Shown: piece after piece, positions 51,923 to 60,350 of the stretch
Position numbering within the stretch: position 1 is the first letter of the stretch
How the letters are laid out: every line of letters begins with the position of its first letter
Source of the DNA: Variovorax sp. PBS-H4
GTDB taxonomy: Bacteria > Pseudomonadota > Gammaproteobacteria > Burkholderiales > Burkholderiaceae_C
Assembly: GCF_901827205.1 (NCBI RefSeq)
Contig: NZ_LR594675.1
Location: 1,922,001 to 1,986,000 of the forward strand
DNA: 64,000 bases
Direction of reading: 5' to 3'
Notes under the pieces: model-generated
Seen by the model: the letters and a program-made list of their open reading frames with translations, nothing else
Database searches by the model: none
Told to the model about the DNA's origin: nothing
Position numbers and translations under genes: made by a program

Positions 51923-52210
51923 ATTGAAAAGGCGGAATGTAATACTTTGGTGGCGCAAATAGCCTGCGGTTTTTGATGCCTTGAACCAACGTTGACCGGG
52001 TACTACTTTTTTCTAATCGAATTCAACGAGGACGTACTTATGAAAATGCATGAGTTCTTCTTAAGGCCTCCCTCCCTCTGAAAGCCCCCTGTAGGACAAT
52101 TCGCACAGACTCTGTAATTTATTCCTCACTTCCCAGAGCCAAACGCTACAAACGTTACATATCTGAAGCGTCCTGCATACACTTGAGGCCTGAATGAACG
52201 GAGTGCAAAA
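51923..52210 (+). promoter_or_regulatory. AT-rich flhDC upstream region
   Basis: This 288-base gap is visibly richer in A and T than any other part of the core locus and precedes the motility master operon. A weak sigma-70-like pair is seen (TTGACC at 51992, TAATCG at 52014, 16-base spacer). The long leader allows for regulation at the promoter and in the RNA. A short ORF lies inside it. Confidence 0.55.
52040..52081 (+). CDS. Possible 13-aa leader peptide upstream of flhDC
   Basis: ATG 52040 is preceded by GAGGA at 9 bases spacing and opens a 13-codon frame reading MKMHEFFLRPPSL. It ends 129 bases before flhD. It may be an upstream ORF that affects flhDC mRNA; equally it may be chance. Confidence 0.3.
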   Translation: MKMHEFFLRPPSL

Positions 52211-52567
52211 GTGGAAATGGACAAGGTGATGAATGGGGCAGGCGGCGACATTTCGAAAGAAATTGGAGACATCAATCTCGCCTATATGCTCCTCGCCCAG
52301 AAGCTCGTGAAGCAGGACCGGGCAGCGGCGATGTTCAAGCTCGGCGTCAGCCGCGAACTGGCCGACATGCTCGCCGGCATGTCGCTCGCGCAGATCCTCA
52401 AGCTGGCAACCTCCAACTTCCTGCTTTGCAGCTTCCGCATCGACGACCACCCGTCCATGTCGGCGGTCGTGGGTGAAGAAAAAGAGACGACGCTGCAGCA
52501 AGCGCACATGTCCATCCTGATGTCGGCGCGGCGCTTGCAGGTGCGTGAAGCCGGCGTTGCGGCGTGA
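52211..52567 (+). CDS. flhD: Flagellar master regulator subunit FlhD
   Basis: Encodes 118 aa from GTG 52211 (GGAG 8 bases upstream); ATG 52217 is possible. Motifs: EIGDINLAYMLLAQKLVKQD, MFKLGVSRELADMLAGMSLA and LATSNFLLCSFRID match FlhD. With FlhC it forms the heterohexamer that activates early flagellar operons together with sigma-70. It overlaps flhC by four bases. Confidence 0.95.
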   Translation: MEMDKVMNGAGGDISKEIGDINLAYMLLAQKLVKQDRAAAMFKLGVSRELADMLAGMSLAQILKLATSNFLLCSFRIDDHPSMSAVVGEEKETTLQQAHMSILMSARRLQVREAGVAA

Positions 52568-53214
52568 GCGGGGCCACCGGGCCACTGACCCGGAAGAGCG
52601 TGCTGCGCGAGGTCCGCGAAGTGCAGCTCGCGATCGAGCTGATCGAGCTGGGCGCCCGGCTGCAATTCCTGGAGGCGGAGGTCGACCTCAGCCGCGAACG
52701 CCTGATCCGCCTCTACAAGGAACTCAGGGGCGTTTCGCCACCCAAGGGATTGCTTCCTTTTTCCACGGATTGGTACATGACGTGGCTCGCCAATATTCAT
52801 TCGTCGATGTTTTACAACATGTATCAATTCATGTTGACGCACGCCGATGAGACTGGTTTGCAAGCACTTATCAAGAGTTATCGGCTCTACGTGGAGCAGA
52901 TTGAATTGCAGGGCGGCGAAATCGTGCTGGATTTCACGCGCGCCTACACGATGGTGCGGTTTTTCGACAGCGACATGCTGCAGCTGAGCGGCTGCTGCCG
53001 GTGCGGCGGCAAGTTCGTCGCGCACGCGCACGACAGCAAGCACGGCTATGTGTGCGTGCTGTGCCGCCCGCCTTCCCGCGCTGGCAAGGCGCGTGGCGCC
53101 AAGCGCGTTGCAGCAGGCATCTCCGGCGAATCAGGGCTTCAGAAACCGGCTCCCCCTGCCGATAGACGGGAAGCAGCGCCCGAAGGGAGGGCTCTGCAGG
53201 CAACCCTGCCCTGA
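52564..53214 (+). CDS. flhC: Flagellar master regulator subunit FlhC
   Basis: Encodes 216 aa from GTG 52564. Motifs: VQLAIELIELGARLQFLEAE, LSRERLIRLYKELRGVSPPK and the four-Cys zinc site CCRCGGKFVAHAHDSKHGYV followed by CVLC. It is the DNA-binding partner of FlhD. The C-terminal 35 residues are longer than in enterobacteria and their DNA contains the motA promoter. Confidence 0.95.
   Translation: MSGATGPLTRKSVLREVREVQLAIELIELGARLQFLEAEVDLSRERLIRLYKELRGVSPPKGLLPFSTDWYMTWLANIHSSMFYNMYQFMLTHADETGLQALIKSYRLYVEQIELQGGEIVLDFTRAYTMVRFFDSDMLQLSGCCRCGGKFVAHAHDSKHGYVCVLCRPPSRAGKARGAKRVAAGISGESGLQKPAPPADRREAAPEGRALQATLP
53139..53165 (+). promoter_or_regulatory. Candidate sigma-28 promoter for motA
   Basis: TCAG at 53139-53142, a 15-base spacer and GCCGATAG at 53158-53165. 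Seven of eight -10 bases match; the -35 is weak. It lies within the 3' end of flhC, 96 bases before motA, where motAB-cheA promoters of class III are expected. Confidence 0.55.
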
Positions 53215-53260
53215 CGGCAGGCACTGGATTCGATGCCTGGAAGGGCAAAAGGGGAAGCGC

Positions 53261-54124
53261 GTGCTGGTTCTGGTCGGGTATCTGGTGGTAGTGGGGGCCG
53301 TCTTCGGCGGCTATGCCTTGATGGGCGGCCACTTCGGCGTCCTGTTCCAGCCGGTGGAGTTGCTGATGATCGGCGGTGCCGCCCTCGGCGCCTTCATCGC
53401 GGGCAACAACGGCAAGACCATCAAGGCCACCATCAAGGAGCTGCCGTTGCTCCTGCGTTCCTCCAAGCACAACCGGCAGCTCTACATGGACTTGCTGGCA
53501 CTGCTCTACGAGCTGCTGGCCAAGGCGCGCAAGGAAGGGATGATGAAGCTCGAGGCCGATGTCGAGGCGCCCGCTTCGAGCGAGATCTTCGCGCGCTACC
53601 CCGACATCCTGGCCGACGCCAGCATGATGGAATTCCTTTGCGACTATCTGCGCCTGGTGATCAGCGGCAACACCGATGCCTTCGAGATCGAGGCGCTGAT
53701 GGACCACGAGATCGAGACCATCCGCCACGAGGCCGAAGTGCCCAGCCACAGCCTCTCGCGCGTTGCCGATGCGCTGCCCGCGCTGGGCATCGTGGCCGCA
53801 GTGATGGGCGTGGTGCATGCGCTCGGTTCGGCCGACCTGCCGCCCGCGGAGATGGGCGCGCTGATCGCCCATGCCATGGTCGGTACCTTCCTCGGCGTGC
53901 TGCTGGCCTATGGCTTCGTCGCGCCGCTGGCCTCCGTGATCGAGCAGAAGGTGGAAGAGGGCATGAAGATGTACCAGTGCGCCAAGGTCACGCTGCTGGC
54001 CAGCCTCAACGGCTACGCGCCGCAGCTGGCGGTGGAGTTCGGCCGAAAGGTCCTGTTCTCGACCGAGCGGCCGACCTTCACCGAGCTCGACAGCCATGTG
54101 CGCGAAGTCAAGGCAAAAGTATGA
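53261..54124 (+). CDS. motA: Flagellar stator protein MotA
   Basis: Encodes 287 aa from GTG 53261, chosen for AAGGGGA just upstream and because the family starts at this point (VLVLVGYLVVVGAVFGGY). It has four TM helices, the conserved Pro in VADALPALGIVAAVMGVVHA, and the cytoplasmic charged loop that contacts FliG. With MotB it forms the proton-driven stator. It is followed by two copies of the 84-bp repeat before motB. Confidence 0.95.
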   Translation: MLVLVGYLVVVGAVFGGYALMGGHFGVLFQPVELLMIGGAALGAFIAGNNGKTIKATIKELPLLLRSSKHNRQLYMDLLALLYELLAKARKEGMMKLEADVEAPASSEIFARYPDILADASMMEFLCDYLRLVISGNTDAFEIEALMDHEIETIRHEAEVPSHSLSRVADALPALGIVAAVMGVVHALGSADLPPAEMGALIAHAMVGTFLGVLLAYGFVAPLASVIEQKVEEGMKMYQCAKVTLLASLNGYAPQLAVEFGRKVLFSTERPTFTELDSHVREVKAKV

Positions 54125-54130
54125 CGCTCA

Positions 54131-54214
54131 CCCCCAGGTTGGCCCACTTCGTGTGGCCGCCCACCCCCTCACCGGGGGCAACACCGGCGGCCCGGCAGAG
54201 CCGGTTCCGCGGTG
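54131..54214 (+). repeat. 84-bp dispersed repeat, copy 2
   Basis: Begins CCCCCAGGTTGGCCCACTTC and ends GGTTCCGCGGTG, seven bases after the motA stop. Nearly identical to copy 3, 14 bases further on, and to the inverse of copy 1 at 41974. Confidence 0.88.
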
Positions 54215-54227
54215 GGGATGTTGCTCG

Positions 54228-54311
54228 CCCCCAGGTTGGCCCACTTCGTGTGGCCGCCCACCCCCTCACCGGGGGCAACACCAGCGGCCCGGCGAAGCCG
54301 GTTCCGCGGTG
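54228..54311 (+). repeat. 84-bp dispersed repeat, copy 3
   Basis: A direct tandem copy of the unit at 54131 with a few differences. Together with copy 2 it fills most of the 255-base gap between motA and motB, where these genes are usually almost adjacent. Confidence 0.88.
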
Positions 54312-54379
54312 TTCTCCGAACCGCGGGCGCGGGTTCGTGCGTTGCCGGCGTAAAGCACTGATATGGCAAGGGTAGGAGC

Positions 54380-55321
54380 ATGAGCGCGGACAAGGGTCGC
54401 ATCATCGTCAAGCGCGTCGCGGGTGACGGCGGCGGCGGGCATCATGGCGGCGGCTGGAAGATCGCCTATGCCGACTTCATGACGGCGATGATGGCCTTCT
54501 TCCTCGTCATGTGGTTGCTGTCGAACGCGAGCCCCAAGCAGCGCGAAGGCATCGCCGAGCATTTCCGCATGCCGCTCAAGGTCGCGATCAACGGCGGCGA
54601 AAAGAGCAGCACCAGCACCAGCGTCATCCCCGGCGGCGGCATGGACCCGACCACGCATGTCGACGGCGAGGTCCGCCTGGCCCAGGCCGACATGGAAGAC
54701 GCGGCCGACGCGGATCGCCTGGCCAGCATGAAGAGGCGGCTGGACGACCTGATCGAGAACAGCCCGGTCTTCAAGCAGTTCCGTTCGCAGGTCCTGATCG
54801 ACATCACCACCGAAGGCCTGCGCCTGCAGATCGTGGACAACGAGAACCGCCCGATGTTCGACCTGGCCAGCGCCCGGCTGCTGCCGCACGTGCGCGGCAT
54901 CCTGCGCGAGATCGGTCCGGTGCTGATGGAGCTGCCCAACAAGATCACGCTGTCCGGCCATACCGACGCCGTCGTCTACACCAACGGCGACCGCTCGTAC
55001 GGCAACTGGGAGCTGTCGGCCGACCGCGCCAACGCCTCGCGCCGCGAGCTGGTGATGGGCGGCATGGCCGAAGACAAGGTGATGCGAGTGGTCGGCCTGG
55101 CCGACAGCATGCACCTGGACAAGGCCGAGCCCCGCAACCCCATCAACCGACGCATCAGCATCATCGTGCTCAACCACCGCACGCAGCAGCGGATCGAGCG
55201 CGAGAACAGCGGCGACGGGCCCGGCGGCGCCACGCGCGCCGGACGCGTGCAGCGGCCTTCGCCCTTGCCCGTCGACAACGTCAAGGTGACGGCTTACAAG
55301 CCGCCGCCGCAGCAGAACTAA
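54380..55321 (+). CDS. motB: Flagellar stator protein MotB
   Basis: Encodes 313 aa. The N-terminal cytoplasmic segment and TM helix WKIAYADFMTAMMAFFLVMW include the proton-carrying Asp in YADFMTAMM. The periplasmic plug follows and the OmpA-like peptidoglycan domain has ITLSGHTDAVVYTNGDRSYG and WELSADRANASRRELV. It anchors the stator to the cell wall. It is separated from cheA by 33 bases. Confidence 0.95.
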   Translation: MSADKGRIIVKRVAGDGGGGHHGGGWKIAYADFMTAMMAFFLVMWLLSNASPKQREGIAEHFRMPLKVAINGGEKSSTSTSVIPGGGMDPTTHVDGEVRLAQADMEDAADADRLASMKRRLDDLIENSPVFKQFRSQVLIDITTEGLRLQIVDNENRPMFDLASARLLPHVRGILREIGPVLMELPNKITLSGHTDAVVYTNGDRSYGNWELSADRANASRRELVMGGMAEDKVMRVVGLADSMHLDKAEPRNPINRRISIIVLNHRTQQRIERENSGDGPGGATRAGRVQRPSPLPVDNVKVTAYKPPPQQN

Positions 55322-55354
55322 CCCGCCCGCAGAAGCCGGATCAAGGAGCAACAC

Positions 55355-57391
55355 ATGGACCTCAGTCAATTCACACAAGCATTCTTCGTCGAGGCGGTCG
55401 AGCTGCTGGCCGAGATGGAACAGCTGCTGCTCGAACTCGATGTCGCCGCGCCCGATGCCGAGCAGCTCAACGCCATCTTCCGTGCCGCGCACTCCATCAA
55501 GGGCGGCGCGGCCACCTTCGGCTTCACCGCCCTGACCGACACCACGCACCTGCTGGAGACCCTCCTGGACCGGGCGCGCCATGGCCAACTGAGCCTGAGC
55601 GCTCCGATGATCGATACCTTTTTGGAAACGAAGGACGCCTTGCAAGAACAACTGACGGCCTACCAGGCGGGCAAAGAACCGGAGCCTGAGCGAGTGGCGC
55701 AGATCTGCGCCGTGCTGCAACAGCTGGCGATGGAGAACGGCGCCGCCGGGGCTGCGCCCGGGCCCGCTCCGGCGCCTGCACCCGCGCCGGTGGCCGCCGC
55801 GCCCGCAGAGCCGGTGCCGCAGGGTGCGCTGCGCATCCGCTTCTCGGGCCTGTCCGACAGCGAATGCGATCTGCTGGCGGACGAGCTCGGCAACCTGGGC
55901 AAGCTGATGTCGCGCACGCGCAGCGGCGACCAGTTGACGGCGCTGCTCGAGACCACCTGCAGCCCCGACGACATCATCGCCGTGTGCTGCTTCGTCATCG
56001 ACGAGTCGCAGATCGACATCGCGCACGAGGCAGTGGCAGGCGAGCCTGCCGATGCCCCCGTCGCGGAGCCATCGGCCGCAGCGCCGAAGGCAGCGCCAGC
56101 TGCCGGCGCGTCGACTGCGCAGGCGGCTGCGGCCCTTCCCGCAGCAGCAGCAGCAGCAGGGAATGGCAAGGAGTCCAGCTCGATCCGCGTCGATGTGGAG
56201 AAGGTCGACCAGCTCATCAACCTCGTGGGCGAACTCGTCATCACCCAGTCGATGCTGACGCAGGCCGCGACCATGCTCGACCCCGTGGCCTACGAGCGCT
56301 TCCTGAGCGGCCTGGGCCACCTGGAGCGCAACGCGCGCGACCTGCAGGAGTCGGTGATGTCGATCCGCATGATGCCGATGGACTACGTGTTCAGCCGTTT
56401 CCCGCGCGTGATCCGCGACGTGAGTGCCAAGTTGGGCAAGCAGGTCCGGCTCGACACCTACGGCAAGGAGACCGAGCTGGACAAGGGCCTGATCGAACGC
56501 ATCGTGGACCCGCTCACGCACCTGGTGCGCAACAGCCTCGACCACGGCATCGAGACGCCCGAGCAGCGACTTGCCAAGGGCAAGGACGCGACAGGCCAGC
56601 TGCTGCTGTCGGCGCAGCACCACGGCGGCAACATCGTGATCGAGGTCAGCGACGACGGCGCCGGGCTGAACCGCGGCAAGATCCTGGCCAAGGCGCAGCA
56701 GCAGGGCATTCCGGTCAGCGACGGCATGCCGGACGACGAGGTGTGGCAGCTGATCTTCGCGCCCGGCTTTTCTACCGCCGAGCAGGTCACGGACATTTCG
56801 GGCCGCGGCGTGGGCATGGACGTGGTCAAGCGCAACATCCAGGAAATGGGCGGCCACGTGGAGATCAGCTCGCGCGAAGGTCGCGGCACCACCACCCGCA
56901 TCGTGCTGCCGCTGACGCTTGCCATCCTCAACGGCATGTCGGTCAAGGTCGGCGAAGAGGCCTACATCCTGCCGCTGAGCTACGTCATCGAGTCGCTGCA
57001 GCCGTTGGCGGAGCACCTGCACTCGATCACCGCCGACGGCCATGTGATCAAGGTGCGCGGCGAATACCTCCCGCTCATCGAGCTTCACCGCGTGTTCGAC
57101 GTGGCAGGCGCGCAGACCCAGCCAACGCAGGGCATCCTGGTGATCGTGCAGGCGGACGACACGCGCTTCGCGCTGCTGGTCGACGAGCTGCTCGGCCAGC
57201 ACCAGGTGGTGGTCAAGAACCTCGAGACCAACTACCGCAAGGTGCCCGGCATCTCCGCCGCGACCATCCTGGGCGACGGCAGCGTGGCTTTCATCATCGA
57301 CGTCAGCGCCATGCCGCGCATCCAGCGGGCCCAGGCCGCCAGTGCCGCCGCACTGGCGGGTGCATCGAGGATGGACGCGATCGCAGCCTGA
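55355..57391 (+). CDS. cheA: Chemotaxis histidine kinase CheA
   Basis: Encodes 678 aa. P1 has the phosphorylated His46 in IFRAAHSIKGGAATFGF; P2 (CheY/CheB binding) is at about 155-230; Ala-rich linkers follow; P3 dimerisation has DVEKVDQLINLVGELVITQS; P4 has the N box HLVRNSLDHGIETPEQR and G1 GRGVGMDVVKRNI; P5 is the CheW-like domain from about 540. All kinase residues look intact. It is the central cytoplasmic kinase of the receptor arrays. Confidence 0.96.
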   Translation: MDLSQFTQAFFVEAVELLAEMEQLLLELDVAAPDAEQLNAIFRAAHSIKGGAATFGFTALTDTTHLLETLLDRARHGQLSLSAPMIDTFLETKDALQEQLTAYQAGKEPEPERVAQICAVLQQLAMENGAAGAAPGPAPAPAPAPVAAAPAEPVPQGALRIRFSGLSDSECDLLADELGNLGKLMSRTRSGDQLTALLETTCSPDDIIAVCCFVIDESQIDIAHEAVAGEPADAPVAEPSAAAPKAAPAAGASTAQAAAALPAAAAAAGNGKESSSIRVDVEKVDQLINLVGELVITQSMLTQAATMLDPVAYERFLSGLGHLERNARDLQESVMSIRMMPMDYVFSRFPRVIRDVSAKLGKQVRLDTYGKETELDKGLIERIVDPLTHLVRNSLDHGIETPEQRLAKGKDATGQLLLSAQHHGGNIVIEVSDDGAGLNRGKILAKAQQQGIPVSDGMPDDEVWQLIFAPGFSTAEQVTDISGRGVGMDVVKRNIQEMGGHVEISSREGRGTTTRIVLPLTLAILNGMSVKVGEEAYILPLSYVIESLQPLAEHLHSITADGHVIKVRGEYLPLIELHRVFDVAGAQTQPTQGILVIVQADDTRFALLVDELLGQHQVVVKNLETNYRKVPGISAATILGDGSVAFIIDVSAMPRIQRAQAASAAALAGASRMDAIAA

Positions 57392-57411
57392 AGGCAGGGG
57401 AGATCCACGCC

Positions 57412-58719
57412 ATGCGCTTCGACTTTTTCCGACGGCAGGAATCCAGCGGCCTCTCGGCCTCCGCCCCGGTGCCCACCGCCGGGGAACGCGACACCAGCGG
57501 CTACGTGACCTATGCCCAGCTGCTCGACGCAGGCAAGCGCGTCATGGGCTACAGGCTCGCATGGCGTGCCGCCTCGCGAGACAACGCGGCCGATGCCCTT
57601 GCGCAATTCAAGGCGCTGATGACCTGCGTGGGCAGGCACCTCAACGACCCGAAGGCCGGCTGGGCGCTCGGGCGCACCCAGCTGTTCGTCGACGTCACGG
57701 CCGAATCGATCGTGGCGAGCGAGCTGCAGCTCCTGCCGCCCGAGAACGTCGTGCTGTGCGTCGGCGCCGACCTCCTCGGGAACGAGGATCTGCGTCCCAT
57801 CGTGCTGTTCCTGCGCGAGCAGGGCTTCAGCTTCATGCTGTGCGGCGCCGACGCGCTGCCGCAGGAAGAGGAGCTGTGCGGCCTCGTGACCCACTTCGAC
57901 GTGGGTGCTGGCGACAGCGCGCTGGTGGAGCGCCTGCGCGACGAAGCGCTGCCAGGCCGGCCCCCGCTGCAGCTGATCGTCACGCGCATGGTGGAGTGGG
58001 ACGACTTCGAGGTCGCTGCCGCGCAGCGCCTGGAGGTGTTCGTCGAGGGACCGCGCCTGCAGCCCGGGGAGCACGATGTGCCCAGCGGTGGCGCCCTGCA
58101 GCCCGAGTCGATGCTGATCGTGCAATTGATGCAGATGATCCAGCGCAACCAGGACATTCGCGAGATCGAGGCCGTGCTCAAGCGCGACGCTGCGCTCACC
58201 TATCGGCTGCTGCGCTACATCAACTCGCCGGCGATCGGCGCGGGTGTCGAGATCCATTCGCTGCGGCATGCCGTCACCATGCTCGGCTATGCGCCGCTGT
58301 TCCGCTGGCTCTCGGTGCTGCTGGCCATGAGCAATGCCAAGGCCAGCCCGCCCTTCATGATGAAGAAGGCCGTCATGCGCGGACGCTTCGTCGAGCTGAT
58401 GGGCAAGGGCATGCTGCCGGCCTCCGATGCGGACAACCTCTTCGTGGTCGGCATGTTCTCGCTGATCGACCGGCTGCTGGGTGTCCCCATGCGCGAGGTG
58501 CTCGGGAAGGTCCAGCTCAGCGAGGCGGTCCAGCAGGCGATCCTGTCACGCGAAGGCGCCTACGGTCCCTTCCTGGCACTCGCGGAGAGCTGCGAGGAAG
58601 ACGGCGCGCGCGCCGCGGGCTTGGCCGAGGCGCTCTTCATGAGCGCAGACCAGGTCAACGCCGCACACCTGTCGGCACTGGCCTGGGCCCAGGACCTCGG
58701 CCCCGCCGAGGCAGCCTGA
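57412..58719 (+). CDS. HDOD-domain protein with degenerate EAL region (YuxH type)
   Basis: Encodes 435 aa from ATG 57412. Residues about 30-225 resemble an EAL domain fold (RVMGYRLAWR, LRPIVLFLREQGFSFMLCG) but lack the EAL motif and the metal ligands, so no cyclic-di-GMP hydrolysis is expected. Residues 235-435 form an HDOD domain (MQMIQRNQDIREIEAVLKRD, LLRYINSPAIGAGVEIHSLR, AVTMLGYAPLFRWLSVLLAM). Such proteins are signalling adaptors. It sits between cheA and cheR, where cheW often lies, which suggests a role in chemotaxis or motility control. Confidence 0.85.
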   Translation: MRFDFFRRQESSGLSASAPVPTAGERDTSGYVTYAQLLDAGKRVMGYRLAWRAASRDNAADALAQFKALMTCVGRHLNDPKAGWALGRTQLFVDVTAESIVASELQLLPPENVVLCVGADLLGNEDLRPIVLFLREQGFSFMLCGADALPQEEELCGLVTHFDVGAGDSALVERLRDEALPGRPPLQLIVTRMVEWDDFEVAAAQRLEVFVEGPRLQPGEHDVPSGGALQPESMLIVQLMQMIQRNQDIREIEAVLKRDAALTYRLLRYINSPAIGAGVEIHSLRHAVTMLGYAPLFRWLSVLLAMSNAKASPPFMMKKAVMRGRFVELMGKGMLPASDADNLFVVGMFSLIDRLLGVPMREVLGKVQLSEAVQQAILSREGAYGPFLALAESCEEDGARAAGLAEALFMSADQVNAAHLSALAWAQDLGPAEAA

Positions 58720-58774
58720 GGCGAGATGCAGGGCTTTTGGGCGCTTGATCGCCACATTGAAAAAGACATGCGCT

Positions 58775-59632
58775 ATGTACATTGAAAGCCAATCCCCGGC
58801 GTCGCTCGTGAACTCCGAATTCCTCTTCACCGACCACGATTTCGCAAAGGTCCGCACGCTGATCCATCGTCGCGCGGGCATTGCCCTGGGCGAGCAGAAG
58901 CGCCAGATGGTCTACAGCCGGCTGTCGCGCCGCCTGCGCGAGTTGCGGCTGCCGGAGTTCTCGCGCTATCTCGAGATGCTGGAGTCCAGCCACGACGGCG
59001 AGGAGTGGCAGACTTTCATCAATTCGCTCACCACCAACCTGACCTCCTTTTTCCGCGAGGCGCACCATTTTCCCGTGCTGGCCGAGCATGCGAAGCGCGC
59101 CCGGCAGCCCATCACCATCTGGTGCGCCGCGGCCTCGACCGGCGAGGAGCCGTACTCGATCGCCATCACGCTGGTCGAGGCCCTGGGCGAGCGGGCCTGC
59201 ACGGCGCGCGTGATCGCCACCGACATCGACACCGCGGTGCTGGCCAAGGCCTCGGCCGGCGTCTTCACGCTTGAGCAGGTGAAGGGCCTGTCTGCCGAGC
59301 GGCTGCGGCGCTTCTTCAACAAGGGGACGGGCAGCAATGCGGGCAAGGTGCGGGTGCGGCCGGAGCTTGCCGCCATGATCCGGTTCGAGCGCCTGAATCT
59401 GCTGGACCCGTCGTGGCCCGTGAAGGAGCCGGTGGACGCGATCTTCTGCCGCAACGTGATGATCTACTTCGACAAGCCGACGCAGAAGCGGATCCTGGAT
59501 CGCTTCGAGCCGCTGCTCAAGCCGGGGGGGGTGCTGTTTGCGGGGCATTCGGAGAATGCGTCGCTGGTGAGTCCCGGGTTCAAGGCGATCGGGCAGACGG
59601 TCTATGAAGTGAATCGGAAGGGGAGGGCATGA
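58775..59632 (+). CDS. cheR: Chemotaxis methyltransferase CheR
   Basis: Encodes 285 aa from ATG 58775; an upstream TTG in frame is unlikely. The N-terminal CheR helical domain contains FAKVRTLIHRRAGIALGEQK; the SAM-binding domain contains WCAAASTGEEPYSIAITLVE and DAIFCRNVMIYFDKPTQKRI. It methylates MCP glutamates. Its substrates MCP2 and MCP4 carry the WxxF tether bound by the beta-subdomain. Confidence 0.95.
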   Translation: MYIESQSPASLVNSEFLFTDHDFAKVRTLIHRRAGIALGEQKRQMVYSRLSRRLRELRLPEFSRYLEMLESSHDGEEWQTFINSLTTNLTSFFREAHHFPVLAEHAKRARQPITIWCAAASTGEEPYSIAITLVEALGERACTARVIATDIDTAVLAKASAGVFTLEQVKGLSAERLRRFFNKGTGSNAGKVRVRPELAAMIRFERLNLLDPSWPVKEPVDAIFCRNVMIYFDKPTQKRILDRFEPLLKPGGVLFAGHSENASLVSPGFKAIGQTVYEVNRKGRA

Positions 59633-59738
59633 GTACTGTCTTGCTCCTCGGACAAAGCGCAACGTCCCAACAGAAGCGCCGGTGTCCCCGCCTCGAATTT
59701 CCCCGGGTCGGGCAAGCGGCAAGACGAGAGGCTCTGCG

Positions 59739-60350
59739 ATGACCGCAGCCGTCCCGGGCTCGATCGCCAGCCACCACTACTTCGACCGCGACTTCGACTG
59801 CATGGCCGTCAAGCTGCTTCCCTCGGAGTACTACGTCACTGCCGCCGACACGGTCATGACCACCGTGCTGGGCTCGTGCGTGGCCGCCTGTGTGGTCGAC
59901 CGCGATGCAGGCGTTTCGGGCATGAACCACTTCATGCTGCCGGAAGACGCGGAGCCGGGGACTCGCGGGCAGTCCGAGTCGATGCGCTACGGCGCCTACG
60001 CCATGGACGTGCTGATCCGCGAGCTGTTGCGCGCCGGCGCGCGGCGCGACCGGCTGCAGGCCAAGGTCTTCGGCGGCGCCGCAGTGCTCGCCAACATGAC
60101 CACGCTGAACATCGGTGACCGCAATGCCGACTTCGTGCTGCGCTACCTGGAGGCTGAGCGCATCACCGTCGCCGCCCAGGACCTGCGCGGCCCGCATGCA
60201 CGCCGCGTGTGCCTGCTGCCGCGAAGCGGCAAGGCGGTGGTGCGCAAGCTGCGCGCGCAGGTCGACGTGCAGTCCGTGCAGCGCGACGAGGGCGAGCTGC
60301 TGCGCAAGCTCGCCGCAGTCGGCAAGAACAAGGGGAGGTGCCTCTCATGA
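59739..60350 (+). CDS. cheD: Chemoreceptor glutamine deamidase CheD
   Basis: Encodes 203 aa from ATG 59739 with GAGAGG upstream. The catalytic Cys and His are visible in VLGSCVAACVVDRDAGVSGM and NHFMLP. It deamidates selected MCP glutamines to glutamate. It overlaps cheB by four bases (ATGA), indicating coupled translation. Confidence 0.95.
   Translation: MTAAVPGSIASHHYFDRDFDCMAVKLLPSEYYVTAADTVMTTVLGSCVAACVVDRDAGVSGMNHFMLPEDAEPGTRGQSESMRYGAYAMDVLIRELLRAGARRDRLQAKVFGGAAVLANMTTLNIGDRNADFVLRYLEAERITVAAQDLRGPHARRVCLLPRSGKAVVRKLRAQVDVQSVQRDEGELLRKLAAVGKNKGRCLS

Noticed and set aside
51955..51978. Possible terminator after the FlhB-domain gene (CGCA...TGCG then GTTTTT)
   Set aside because: The stem is only about four base pairs and unlikely to terminate.
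54131..54311. Tandem 84-bp copies considered as a CRISPR or an attachment site
   Set aside because: Only two copies with a 14-base gap, a third copy elsewhere, and no integrase or cas gene.
54266..57202. 978-codon minus-strand frame opposite motB and cheA
   Set aside because: Antisense shadow; motB and cheA are complete and conserved on the plus strand.
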